From: Toxotes chatareus
Taxonomy: Eukaryota > Chordata > Actinopteri > Toxotidae
NCBI GenBank assembly: GCA_016801885.1
Contig: CM028899.1
Span: forward strand, 21,008,501 to 21,072,500
Length of the DNA stretch: 64,000 bases
Reading direction: 5' to 3'
Made by a program: the position numbers and the translations under genes. Below the pieces are notes generated by a model. The model worked only from the letters and a program-made list of their open reading frames with translations. It did not search any database and was not told the DNA's origin. This document shows, one piece after another, positions 12,603 to 24,763 of the stretch. How positions within the stretch are numbered: position 1 is the stretch's first letter; every line of letters starts with the position of its first letter.

Positions 12603-14075
12603 TTACATGCATGTATCACAGAATGTGATTGTTTTAGTGTGCTCCTTACAGATGTGTTTCCCACATGTGTGGCAAGTGGTAGTGGTTTTTCTGTCCTTGC
12701 TGGCAGGGCAGGTCTGGCACCTCTTTCTCTCGATCCCCCTGGCATCCTTTGGCTGGTTCTTTGTGTAGGTTGCTGCTGTGGATGTAGCTTGAAGCTCTCT
12801 CACCAAACTGACAGAGGCTTGGGTTCGGGGCAGCCGCTGTCGCTGTTCAATGTGGGGATTCACCAGAGACCTCCCCAGCTCCTCCAGGAAAAGCCGCCTC
12901 TTGTAGGGTTTTCCAAGGTTCCATCCGGGATTTATTTCAGTCCACACCACAAATGCATTGTATGCAGAGACATCCAGCATGTTGTAAAAGACAGCCATTG
13001 GCCACGTTTTGGTCTTCCTTTTGCACGTGTATGTGGCAGTGACTTTGTCTAAATTGTCGACTCCTCCTTTGTTTTTGTTGTAGTCCAGGATCATGTCTGG
13101 CTTTTTGTCCTCTCTGCTGCCTACAGCAGCATTCTTGTGCAGAGTGGACATCACAATGACATTTTTGTTTTTTTTAGGGCAGTATGACACAAGCGTGGTT
13201 GTCTCCGTAAATGCAAACTTTGAGGAAAGAGGAGCCCTGTCCTTTGTTCCAAGAAGTGCAGGAGGAAGCTCAGGCTTGTTTTTTTTTACTGTTCCCACCA
13301 TGGTCATCTTTTTCTGCAGCAGTTCTTGGCCGAGGGCATAAGATGTGAAGAAGTTATCACAGGTTATGTTGTGTCCCTGAAGACCCTTTGTCATTTCAAG
13401 GACCACCCGCTTGCCCTGATTCTTTTCTGCCACTCCACTGGCAGATTTGCCTGTGTATATTTGCATGTTGAATGCATAGCTGTTTCTTGCATCACATGCT
13501 GCCCAGATTTTGATGCTGTATTTCCCAGGTTTGCTTGGGATATACTGCCTGAAGGGACAGTGGCCTCGGAAAGGAACTAGCCGTTCATCAACAGTAACCT
13601 CTGAGCCTGGATTATACATGTATGGCAAGTGCTCCACCCATTTGTCCCAAACATCTCTAATGGGAGCAAGTTTGTCATTCACACGGCGAGTAGCTCTTGT
13701 CTCCCGATTGTCTGAAGCGACATGGTAGCACGAAAAATACTCTGGCCTGACACAGCATCCCATAAGTTGGCTGTAGCCTCATTGCAAGATCTATACACAC
13801 CAGCAAGAAGCAACAGCCTCATGTAAGCATCCAGGTGTGTTTTGTCGATCTCCATCCAGCTGTTGCCAAACACCTTTCTCCCTTCAATGTTTGTCATTTC
13901 AAGCAGGATCTTCTCAACATACGGTGGAATAAACAGCTCAAATGCTGTCTTGATGTCTTGAACATGTGACACAGCATATCTAGTAGGCCCCGGGGTCATT
14001 CTGATGATGTTCTCCGTTGATGCTCTGCCTTGCGTATCATTATATATTATAATATTCATATATTATATATATATA

Positions 14076-14160
<85 letters not shown>

Positions 14161-14285
14161 TACTCAACATCATCCTCATCCTCAGACACATCTTCCTCAA
14201 TGTCACTTTGGCTTCTGTCTTCATTATCACTTTCATGACCAAAGATATGGTCAACAACCTCATAAACAGTGAATCTCTTGCTCAT
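12603..14285 (-). pseudogene. piggyBac transposase, frame-disrupted
   Basis: Three consecutive reverse-strand blocks make one transposase. Block 1 (from Met at 14285) starts MSKRFTVYEVVDHIFG and continues with an acidic Asp/Glu-rich stretch, typical of piggyBac N-termini, then enters the (TA)n tract. Block 2 (14059-13679) contains ENIIRMTPGPTRYAV and FRATMSL, the conserved region before the catalytic core. Block 3 (13763-12603) contains TVDERLVPFRG (Asp59 of this frame), CDNFFTS (Asp136) and GGVDNLD (Asp236 and Asp239), matching the catalytic DDD/D set, and ends in a CxxC/CxxC/HxxH-like cysteine-rich domain (residues 349-385) that binds DNA ends in this family. Block 2 is out of frame with blocks 1 and 3. 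About a dozen residues normally between FRATMSL and DNRETR are missing, so a small deletion near 13710-13720 explains one frameshift. The other lies in the TA tract. The gene is a pseudogene as read, though the catalytic core is well kept. Confidence 0.9.
14082..14158. repeat. (TA)n microsatellite inside piggyBac transposase
   Basis: A pure TA tract of 77 bp, with impure AT sequence back to about 14040. In all frames it reads alternating Tyr-Ile, so it does not bring in stops. It separates the acidic N-terminal block from the conserved ENIIRMTPGP region, and its length decides whether these are in frame. Confidence 0.97.
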
Positions 14286-14583
14286 TTTGAAATAGATGCT
14301 GCGGCAGGATGAAACTGATAAAAACTCATAGGAGCCTTATTTATAGATACCAGTGTGCAGAGAAGTTGTTTATGCCACACCCTCAAAAAAGACACAAAAT
14401 GTCTGGGGTGGGGTGACACCGTAACACCACAGATGTCACTTTTTCTTTTAGAGACTTTCAGAATTTACTAAAATGGTGAAAAAATTTTTGTTGTGTTAAA
14501 ATAGCTGTTCCTGAGGATATCATGAAGTCTTGTTCAAATAAAATCAAGGAAATGGTACTTTTTACATATTTTAAATCGTAAAC

Positions 14584-14599
14584 GGGTCAAATTTGACCC
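14584..14599. repeat. Subterminal palindrome 3 of piggyBac
   Basis: GGGTCAAATTTGACCC, a perfect 16-bp palindrome overlapping the inner end of the right terminal repeat by two bases. Confidence 0.85.
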
Positions 14600-14615
14600 T
14601 AACACAATATAAGGG
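14598..14615 (-). repeat. piggyBac right terminal inverted repeat
   Basis: CCTAACACAATATAAGGG followed by TTAA at 14616-14619; inverted match to the left end. Confidence 0.9.
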
Positions 14616-14619
14616 TTAA

Positions 14620-17600
14620 ACACACAATGTTAAATTAAGGTAAAGATATGATAAGATAAAGATAAGATAAATTAAGGCTAAGTCCAGTTTAACTGTAATA
14701 CTCCTTTCATTGTCCAATTTTTTGGGGATTATGGTTACATAGCTACAACATAGTCGAAATGATGCAGAAACATGAGCAGACAGATGATCAGGCATGGTGG
14801 AAAAATACAACAGCACATCCAGATTATCTGGAGGTTAAACTGAAATTGGGCACACCTGAAATGTGGCTAATAAACCCACACTGAACAAGAAAATAAATAA
14901 AGCAGGTCAAAGTCACAGCAGGAACTGGGTCTGGAAACTGTGATGGATGTTTGGCTAATAATTCAACGTAAATATGTTGGACCAACCTAAATACTAAATG
15001 GAATGAAGGACAAAGTAATAAAAGTAAAACCTCAAAATAACTTAAAATGATTTGTAATTAACCAGAATTATGCTTTAAACATTCAGGAACTTAACCTTCC
15101 AAGGATGTGTTATTTTGACTTAAAACTAGCATTGATCATTTAAAGTTAAACCCAGATCAGTTTTCAGAATGTGCAGCTTGGCGGGGTTATTAAGAGCCAC
15201 CTGATAAACCACCTGTTCAGCGGCTGACTCTAAGGAACCCAAAGCCCAAGCCATCAGGATCGGAAGGAGACCAAATGTTAAACGCATCATTAACAATATT
15301 TCAGTGATTACCGGTGACACTTCCTGGAGTGTCACAGAGTGAATTATGTGTTTTAACAATCAGTTACAAGAGCATGAATCAGATTGTGTTTAGAAGTAAA
15401 AGAGCTGCTATGATGAAATGTCCTTATGAGGCCTCAGGCCACCAAAAGAGAGCGGGGAAATTAATAGGATTCCCACATGGTGGTAAGCAACTATAAAAAC
15501 AGGGAAAGACCATTTTCCACCACTGAAAGTAAAGAATCATACAAAGGACGTACTTTCGTGGCCTGATGACTGCGGCTCATTGCACAAATCACACGTGCCC
15601 CCTGAGCTCTCTCTGCTCTCAGACTGCTGTGTAAAGTAATACAGAGGAGAGACAACAAAGCCAAGCTGGAGACGCTTTGAATTTGTCAAAGTCATAAAGC
15701 AACTGCTGCTGATGAGTGCTCAGACACAAGACAGACTCGAGCTTTACATTCCTGATGTGGGAGGTGAACCTCCAAAACACAAAGCAGCCCCACTGTTTTT
15801 TTTTTGTGTTTGATTACTATTACAGCAAGAACATTTTTGGATATTCTGATAAACAAAGCATACTCTTAATAACGATTTGAACAGGCATCATTTGGTTGCA
15901 TGGATGAACACTTTGGGCTGTGCTTTGTGATTTTAGGAAAAAGGTCTCAAATTACTCAGTGAGCAGGGAAGCGTGAGAGTCAGTGAAGCAATGATGATGA
16001 CAATGGCAGAAACGCATTCAGTCATTTATCTCAATGAAAACACTGTAAATAATCATCCAAGGTCCAATATCAGCAGAAATCATTTCTGATGAAAATCTAT
16101 AATTTTAGCATATTTACAGCAGACTACACACTATGTACTTTACTGCTGAGCATTTTTAATCTTGACTGGGTTACTGACTATAACCAATTCCCCATGCAAT
16201 GAAAAATCCCTTTGTTTGGGGTCTTAAGTCCAGCAAACTGCCTTTTGACAGAGAAAAGAAAGGATAAATAAAAAAAAAGAAACTAAAGCATCAAGACCAG
16301 AATCCATTTATTCATCATTTTTAAAATTTAGACTGTGATAATTTGATTTTTAATGAATATCACTGTGCATTTTATAAATATCAGTGTTTTCCACTTGTAG
16401 AGCCACGGATGCAGTCGTACTCCCCATGACCTATAAACAGACTTTAAACAACCTATAATACTGGCCTTAACCTTTTCTTTCCCCGCTCCTTTCCCATCAT
16501 TCTACATTCACTGTCACTTCCATCCATACTGACACCTCACTGTAGGCCTGTGTGACATTAGTCACATAAGGAACACCTCCTCCACAGAAGTCCCTATTGC
16601 TCAGTGTGCTGTACTTTTCCACCGTGGTTTATGTGGTTTACTAATTCAAGTGGCACCCTGTTTGTGTGTGCTGCATGTAGCTCTACATCACAGATACATT
16701 GTTGCCTACCTTCAAAAGGGAAAATAATTGCTCAACATGAATGAAAACCGTGTGTTTGGTATGTAAACACGGAGGCTCGGGAAAGTTCCACATTCCTAGA
16801 ACATTTTTCACGTTAATCAGTAATGAGATCTGTGACATGCAGCAACTGATTTCCTGGGTAAATGTTCTTTCAGCAGCACTGACACACGTTGACCTGGTGG
16901 TTCCCTCCACAGCAGATGACACACAGTATATTTGCTTTTTTACAGATGCTTTCAAAGGTCGATGGAGAAATACATTAAAACGACATCATCTTTCATTAAA
17001 AGTCCGTTGCTCGGCTGTTGGAGCAGACTGACTCAGGTGATCTCTGTCAGCAGCAGATTTGAACGAGATGTGAACTTCAGCTAAAACGCTACAGATTAAA
17101 GCAGAGAGGAAGCATTTCAGCATGTGGTCGTGTTTCTAGTTGATCCTGAATTCACATTCATACAGGAGAGCACAGACAGCAAACCTAATCCAGACTAGAT
17201 GACACAGGCAAACTGGCACACAGCATCCTGTAGACGCAACAAACTTTTATGAGAGCTTTGGAGTTCAGCTTTGTGTGTGAGTGTTTTTCCATAAAACAGG
17301 TCCACACTCCACGGTGATCGGCTTGATTTAGTTTTTTTTTTTTCTTTTCCCCCAAACAGGTATTTAATATATGAGAGAAAATTTCCACGATAGAACAGGT
17401 TCTAATGTACACACATTACTGAATTTACTTACAGTCACTGGGTCAAGGAAAATTACTATTCTAAAATAAATAGGTAATGGCATTTTCCTAATGATTCTAC
17501 ACTGGCTGCATTTACATAAAGCAAGTCCAGCTAGAGACATTCAGCTAAAGGAATATAACCCAACCATTTAAACAACTATTTACAATTACATTTGGAATTA

Positions 17601-19745
17601 AAGGCTTTACTCTCTGAGGCAGATTTCACTGAGGAATAACAGAACAGAATTTGAGTGGCAACAGCAATTCTGCTGGAAGACATGTTCCACTTTAATCAAC
17701 ATATAGATTAACATTAATCTTAATTACATCACTGTTACCAAAAGCTACTGCATATGGAGGTCGGGGTGGTCGAGGCAGCTGTGCTACCAAATTGTTGACA
17801 TCAAGGTACCAGCAGAGTGTCAGATTAAAATTTCTGTCACTATACAAAAATTGTAATTTTAACATTTCAGACATTTTAATAAAATTCATTCATTCAGGCA
17901 AATGAGTGTGACAGGAGCATTAGATCTTAGATCTGCTTCACTATTTTTATACCCTGGGTCTACTTCTGTACATTTTGCTGCTTACGTCTGAAATGCAAAA
18001 TGCACTTGTGAATATATTTAAATACCTGTAATTATTGGTAAATGACTTGAAATTAGTTTGCCATTAAATTTGATACAGATAATCACGGTCCTAACAGAAT
18101 GAACTGCATTAACTCTGAAGATCTCCTGAGTTTTCATCTGACTTTTTATTTCCATCATCAGATATTTAGGACCAAATACTAGCAAAACATTCACATCAGC
18201 CTTAGATATAAAAATATTCTAAAGTCAGCATTTACCTTTTTCTTCAGAACTCACAAAAAACACTGTAAGAGCTACAGGCCGCTCTTCTTTTAAAGCTTTG
18301 TTTAGCTTTATGAAATAGAAAACATTTTGTCGGAGTCTGTGTTTGTTTAGTCAGACGGCAGGATTCTTCTCGACTAAATCACAGAGGGGAAATAGCACAA
18401 ATAATTTGGCAAAATGAACAGAGGAAAGAATCATGTACATTCTCTGATAGTCATGTATTGTGCTCTTAACTCTAGAAAGCCTCTGGGCTGAGATAAATAG
18501 GAGGCATACACTGTGGACAAATGTTAGCAAACCCAGGTCAGTTATGTTTGGATAACATGTAATTGCACTGAGAATGGTGTTGTTTTTTAACCCAGACAGG
18601 ATTATTAACCTCATAATCACTGTTTTGTCCTGAGGAACCTGGATAAGTAAACATCCCCTGCTGGTAATTGAGGGTTAATAATTCCATAAGTAAATACTGA
18701 TTAAACTTGCTGCTGCTGCTGCTGCTGCTGCAGCTCAGACGACTTGTGTCTGTTCGTGAAGCCAGGGCCTTATCTCTGCACTGTGCTGTCACCTCGACCC
18801 AGGGACCCTCCCTGAGATTTGTGCTCCACCACTGTGGCTACACCTTCGTCATGTTTTCTTTTCCTGGGAGGAACTTCCAAGTACTGATGATGACATGTGT
18901 TGCTGTGCGTCCACGCTGCTGCAGCCTTGCTGATGCGTTGAGCCGTATGTTGGGGCAAATGCTAAACCTCTGTCTTTGTTCAAAGGCTCCATTTATACTT
19001 GTCAATTCAAACGTCTCGTATCCGGATAAAATCCAGCTGGGATTGAAGACACATCCATTTACGCTTAGCTACATATACAGCATGTGTGTCTCTGTTGGCC
19101 AGATCACAGATCTGATTGCGGTCCATCTGTGTTTTCCCAGGCTGCATGCAAATCAGGGTCAGCAGTCCTCCAGTCCAGAAGGAGATGGAAATGCAATGGA
19201 AAGTTTTTCCTATATGCTAAACTGGTAACTTCAGAAGAATAACTTCTGCACTTTAGCAGTTTAGCTAGTAGCAACAGTATAAGAAAAAAATTAAGCAGGG
19301 AAATGGACCGTAACATCATTTATACCACAATCAAAGCTGTGGCTCTGGATCTGCAGCAGGATTAGATGGAGAACATGATGTAGTATGATGTGTGATACAG
19401 AGTGTGTATGGGTTAACACAGCGTTACTGTTGCTCAAAATGGTTGCATCAACCCAACTTATTACTGATTTAATGCAACACCCAGTGAGGACGTAAACCAA
19501 ATGGGTTTGCATGACTTAAAGGACCATTATGGGTCATGCAAGCTGGACCTAGGTCAGACTGTGGAGGGCTCTCCATCACCAGGGCTCACAGAATGCTGTT
19601 CACACAGGTGAACACAATAATAAGCAAAGAGTCTAATGGGTCTCCCTATGGATCATATTCAAACTTTGATTTGCTGCATCTGAACTTTGACCTTCTCCTC
19701 AAAGATGTGAAAGCCCTTTCTCATTGAGGCTTTAAATGCGTTGCC
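14620..19745. other. Intergenic, no gene recognised
   Basis: AT-rich DNA with only short open frames. A (TGC)n tract lies at 18709-18732. The 173-codon + strand frame from 18707 starts inside that repeat and has no recognisable domain. A stretch at about 15540-15680 is somewhat GC-richer, with no gene seen. Confidence 0.6.
18709..18732. repeat. (TGC)n trinucleotide microsatellite
   Basis: Eight TGC/GCT units in a row followed by agctcag. It encodes poly-Leu or poly-Ser only by chance in the flanking short frames. Confidence 0.95.
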
Positions 19746-19749
19746 TTTC

Positions 19750-20440
19750 CTCAGAAGAGATTTGATTGGATGTACTCCCTGTATTCAGTGTGCAAAATCC
19801 ATGCCATGCCAGAAAGGAAAGGCTACAGTTAACAAACACGTCTAAAAAAGAAACCAGCAGAGGTCTGGAACAAAGTTCTGTGGTCTGATGAAACAAAAAT
19901 CAGCCATCAAAGGGATGGAAAGAGGAAAGCGTGGAGAGAAAAAATAACAACTCAAGACCCAAAGCCACCACCTCATCTGTCAAAGATGGTGGTGGTTATG
20001 TTATGGGTTGGACATAACCATGGCCAGTAGAAACTGGTACACTGGCATTGATGATTTCACTGCTGACAGAAACAACGGGGAGAAGGTAGATGTCTACAGG
20101 AGCATTCTGAGCTCAGATTCATCCAAATGCATCAAAACTCACTGTACAGCATTTCATCATTCAGCAGGACAATGATCCTAAACACATGACCAAAGCAACC
20201 AAGGAGCTTTATAGGCTGAAGAGCTGGAATATCCCTTGACTTGAGTCTCCTGATCTCAGTCCAACTGAGCAGCCTTCCACCTGCTTGTGTAGGCTCTCTG
20301 CCCATCTGCCAAGAAGGAGGCTGCAGTGAAGCTCTGGGAGATCCGGGGAAGATACAAAGTGTCTGCTGATGTTTGTGTGTCCAAGGCTTCACAAAGTCAC
20401 TGCAAAGGATTTCCCACAAAATACTGAATGAAACATGATT
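19750..20440 (+). pseudogene. Tc1/mariner-like transposase pseudogene
   Basis: Translated pieces on the + strand in changing frames match a Tc1/mariner transposase: EVWNKVLWSDETKISHQ (about 19866-19910, containing a catalytic Asp), IIQQDNDPKHMTKATKELY (about 20156-20212, second catalytic Asp), then LKSWNIP, a stop, and SPDLSPTEQ (third acidic residue). The downstream nucleotides to about 20435 also follow the family. There are several stops and frameshifts and no clear terminal repeats, so it is an old inactive copy. The 3' side abuts a (TA)n tract; TA is the target site of this superfamily. Confidence 0.8.
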
Positions 20441-20449
20441 TTGTTTGAC

Positions 20450-20452
<3 letters not shown>

Positions 20453-20508
<56 letters not shown>
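20453..20508. repeat. (TA)n microsatellite
   Basis: Uninterrupted TA tract of about 28 units, directly after the Tc1-like pseudogene. Confidence 0.97.
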
Positions 20509-20511
<3 letters not shown>

Positions 20512-20689
20512 GATTAAACGCAGATAGAAGCTGCTGAAGGTGAAGTACAAAGGTTTAGAATGGATTCTCTGTTTTTATGTTCAACGTCAAAAATAGAAAC
20601 TTCATTTCATTTCATTTCCTGTAACATATTTGTTCTATTGCCTCGATCTTTTGGCAGCGTGCTCTAATTTATGACAGAGAGAGCTTGCC

Positions 20690-21010
20690 CCCTTCAAAGG
20701 AAAAGTATGACATTTAAGAAATGTGCTTATTTGCTCTCTTGCTAAAATTGAGATGAGATTGATACCACTCATATCTGTCCTTCAAGTATGAGCTGAAAGA
20801 AAGAAACAGTGGGAAACAGCTAACTTGGCTCTGTCCAAAGGTGAGGGGAGGGGGGACTGTCTTCCAGCACCTGTAAAGTTGACCCATTAATACATATTAT
20901 CTTGTTTATTTAATCCATAAACTAACAAAAAAAAATCACAATGTGTTAAAAAAATGACACATTGTGGTTTGACAGGGAGTTGCGTGCTGGAACGTTTTCT
21001 TGGCCAGCTT
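20690..21010 (+). repeat. Dispersed teleost repeat, most complete copy
   Basis: Contains the phrases gattgataccactcatatct, gtgggaaacagctaacttgg, ctctgtccaaaggtgagg and ttcttggccagctt in the order I know from a very common percomorph interspersed repeat. Partial copies are at 52530-52670 (reverse) and 54718-54842 (forward). No coding content; the family name is not known to me. Confidence 0.7.
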
Positions 21011-21309
21011 CATGCTTAATGGACAGAAATGAGAGTATTTTTGAGTTTCTCATGAGTGAAGTTTGGACTGATGGAGCTCAACTTGCTGTTTCTGATGAGT
21101 GGAACACAATAGTGGAAGATCACACACTTCATGAGCTGGTTAATGTCAGATTGTGTGTCTAACAGTTGCAGCTTTAACAGGTTTGCAGGTGGAAAATCAG
21201 AAGTTAATTAGCACCATTTAACTCTTTACTGGTGGGAACACGTTCAGTACATGGTGACACTGTATGGGGGAAATCTGGGGCTGACACCTGTAGAGTGTGT
21301 CCATATAGA

Positions 21310-21500
21310 GTAAGATTTGTATGTAAAATGACACTACGAATGTTGAATGTTTAACAGTTTTGTGTGGCTATGTAGTGTTTTAAAACACGCTGGTGTTGTT
21401 AAATGACACAGTGAGTGTTGAAAGCTTGACATATATGACAGAGCTAATATAACATTGACCCGTGTGGACCTGTATAAACACCGGGCCAGTGTTAATTTGA
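21310..21500. repeat. Degenerate minisatellite-like block
   Basis: Repeated variants of agtgttaa/gtgttgaa and their complements (gaatgttgaatg, gtgttgttaaatgacac, gagtgttgaaag, agtgttaatttgaac) at roughly 20-60 bp spacing. It resembles degenerate tandem or foldback repeats seen in fish genomes. Confidence 0.4.
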
Positions 21501-23360
21501 ACTCTGCTGGAGGTGATTTAAGACCAAGTACTTTGCTGTGCTTCTATTTCATTTATATGTATGTGGTTTGACTGGCTTCAGGATATTTATACATTTATAC
21601 TATGCATGTATTTATCAACATGTCCTCACAATGTGATGTTTTGCATTTGTAATGTGTTTTTACTCATGTACTGTAGAGACACACACACACACACAGACAC
21701 GAAATAAGCATATGCAGAAGGACCAAAGCCAATCCAACCATGAAACTATGGCTACGGAAACTATACTACTATGATACTAAAGTATATACTACCTCCTACA
21801 GACATGCATTTCTGCTTTTGTTTAGGAAAACAAGCTAATTTTTTCTTTCCAATAAATTCCATTAATGCCTCTATTTTTTCTCTCATACAGCAACATTCAG
21901 CCCATGTGGCTTAATATAAGAAATGACAAATGAAATGGATGATTGGGTCTTCCTTCAGATCTTGTGGTTGAAAAATCTATATGCTTCTTAATATCAGGTA
22001 AATGAGAGAAGTTAGAGATGGTGAACAGCATTGCAGGGACGTACAGTACGTTGAGAATAAGTAACTGATGGCAAAAAGCAGCAGAAACATCAGGGCCATT
22101 CTGCTTTGGTTTAAAGCCTGTGTCAGCTATCAGCATCGCACTATAACACTCTGAAGGGTTTAATGGACTATTGAGCTTATTTACTCTGTCAATACAGGTC
22201 AAAGGTCTGTGGAAGACTGATCACCTCGACTGCTAAACTAACAAGAATCTGCGCACGAGTAGACAAGAAGGCAAAGGCAACCTGACAAATTACAGCTCCG
22301 AGAGATACAGAGGAGGCATATGTGTTATCCTGCAGGTGAGTCACAGCAACAGGATTAGAAGCAGTTACCACTCCCAAAGGGACTGATAGGCCACTGAATC
22401 CCCAGACTCACAACAAGAAACTGCTGATTTTAGCAGTTTCTGGTGCTGCTTAAAGTTTATTTACCTCACAGCAAATGCAGAGACACAGACGAGAAACAAT
22501 CTACTAAGTCAAAATTTTAGATGATGTCGATTTTGTTGACTGACAATTTATAGGGTTGAAAATGTTACTGAAAACACCTTTAATATTTTTTCAGCCATCT
22601 CATTAAATACTACAGTTCCTCAACCCAGCAATTTATCAATAATCTCAGCTTGGATTTGGAAACTACAAAAGAGAAAGCCTGAGTTAAAGAAAGCCCAGTG
22701 GAGTGTGGAGGTGGAGTGCCCCTTTAACTTTTTAAACTCAGGCAAGTTTACATCCATGCTCACATATTTGGTGACAAAAGACTAGCACCAACCATTAAAC
22801 TGATCCAGGTTTAAGGTTAATAACAGGAGGTGGTGGTGCCTAATTAGTGTTTCCTAATAATCTGTTTTTAAAGAAAAGCCGTGTCCAAACATGAGACACC
22901 TGAAGGTAAACTGAGCCGACCCAGAATCTGGAAGAAGCAGTTGTTGTGTTTGCTCACTGGGAGCCTCTGGAGTTATTTAATGGTCTTATGATGACCTCCT
23001 GGCCCGGGCTAACCAACTGTGGTCTGCAAAGCCAAAGCTTCGGGTTAAGACAAACATTGGGCTCTTGGGAGCATTACAGCTTTGAGTGGTGATGACAAGC
23101 AGGATTGGCTACATGTGGGATATTTATTTAAAATTTCACATATTGTTAATTCAGCTCTCGCATGTAACAGCCAAGAAATGTTAACCATTTGAAAAGCAAC
23201 ATTCCTGAGCCCAGATTTGGCAGAGACCATCAAAATGGGGAAATTAACCTACTCAAAACATTACACTGTTTAGTTGCATATGTGAGGTTGCACTTGCCAA
23301 ATGACTGTTTTCTTAATAATTTCTTCACTTACCCATGTCCCAGGCTCTGCTGACCCCTCT

Positions 23361-23400
23361 CCACACACATACACACACACACACACACCTACACACACAG
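23361..23400. repeat. (CA)n microsatellite, interrupted
   Basis: CA units interrupted by single T and CT bases. Confidence 0.9.
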
Positions 23401-24720
23401 AGAGAGAAAAGCTCCTCAATCAGTCATCAATCATTTTGCTCAGCAGAAAACAATTATGAGCAAGAGCTGACAGTTCAAACAGGAACCGAAATTTAGTGGA
23501 ACACATGGACTGAGCACTAACTCTCTGCATGTTATCATACCCCTGTAACACTTGTGATGTAAAGAACAACTTGATGAGCCAGAAGATTACAAGAAAAAAA
23601 AAAAAAAAAAAAGAAGAAAAGAAAAAGAAAGAAAAAGCCATGCTGAGATATGAGTATGGACCAAAGTGTTGGAACCATCCACTAACAATCCCATCTATCC
23701 CTAGAGCCACTCTGGTAGCATGTCCAGAAATCTGAAGGCCCTTAATCACCTGACTAATGGGAGGAGTGTCAGCATTAAGGATTTCATTTCATGCAAAACA
23801 ATGTTAGTTATATGATCCAGTACCCATGTGGTACAGTATAGGCCTGCATACAGTGCTGTGGATGAAACATCTCATGAATCACAAAACGCAGGGGCTCTAT
23901 GAAAAACAATGGTGTAACTGATCCTGTTACGAGACCTTTCAAAACTGAGCTTTACATTGCATCTTTATGGATATAGCATAGAAGTGACTGAGCCATTGGG
24001 TAAAATGTCAGTTTTCTCAGAAAATAGATGCATTTTGGATTTTCAATCTCCAAAGTTTATTTATGGAATGAATGGAGACTTCTTCATAACACTTTGCAAC
24101 AACAGCTGTGCCTTGTGCTTGACCATTTGTCAGTATTAATACAGTGAGATTAGTGGTATAACATGGTTATTATACTACAATAAACTAGTAATATAAGTGG
24201 TAACATATCTGACTCTTTTAAAAATATTTATTACAGTGGACTGAATTAATTACTGTAGATCACAATATAATTCTGACTATATTTTACAGTGTATGCTATG
24301 TCATGATAGTCTCTTCTGTTTCTATTAGATATACATCCCAGCATTGTATTATTACTGTACAGCATGTGTATATTACTTATACAGTATTGATATTTAATAT
24401 AACATAACATACTTTATTATACTGTTATGTCCATTATACTTATTTATTGTGGACTACTGTAGCTAACAAGCTTACCACTAACATACAAGTGTGATAGCAT
24501 CGTGTGTTCAAAGCTCTCTGTTGTTTAAATGATACTCAGTAGTTTGGCAAGAAGTATAGTACTGGAGTTTTAGACAAAATGCTGAAATTGCTATCAATGT
24601 CCTGTTGTGGAAAGACTTTGGGAAGCACATTTCACACACTCATAAACTGGCAGATAATAAATTTAGTGATGTGATCTCAAACAGAGTCAGCCATACAGCT
24701 AAAACTAACTCAGAGACCTT

Positions 24721-24763
24721 AGCTAGTTAGCTTACTAACCGGAAGCTAGCAAGCTAACTAGCT
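24721..24763. repeat. Perfect inverted repeat, 13-bp arms
   Basis: agctagttagctt (24721-24733) and aagctaactagct (24751-24763), with a 17-base spacer. The arms are made of repeated agct/ctag words. Confidence 0.8.

Larger units (their letters stand above)
11919..14615 (-). mobile_element. piggyBac transposon, ends intact, transposase broken
   Basis: A 2697 bp element with terminal inverted repeats: the left end CCCTTGTAATGTGTTAGG and the reverse complement of the right end agree at 16 of 18 positions. Both ends are flanked by TTAA. Inside, on the minus strand, lies a piggyBac-type transposase (12603-14285) in three frame blocks. The left 680 bp is the 3' non-coding part and contains a (GT)n microsatellite. 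The right 330 bp is the 5' non-coding part. Copies of a palindrome of the type GGGTCAAATTTGACCC lie near both ends. The clean ends suggest a fairly recent insertion, while the coding damage shows this copy cannot encode an intact transposase as read here. It might still be moved by a related enzyme acting in trans. Confidence 0.93.

Noticed and set aside
12477..13052. 191-codon + strand frame across the piggyBac 3' part
   Set aside because: It is the antisense shadow of the transposase and the (GT)n tract; the minus strand shows the conserved catalytic motifs.
14004..14312. Tyr-Ile-rich frames on both strands
   Set aside because: Produced by the (TA)n microsatellite; not separate genes.
18707..19228. 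173-codon frame starting with poly-Leu, resembling a signal peptide
   Set aside because: The Leu run is a (TGC)n microsatellite, and the rest has no domain or splice context.
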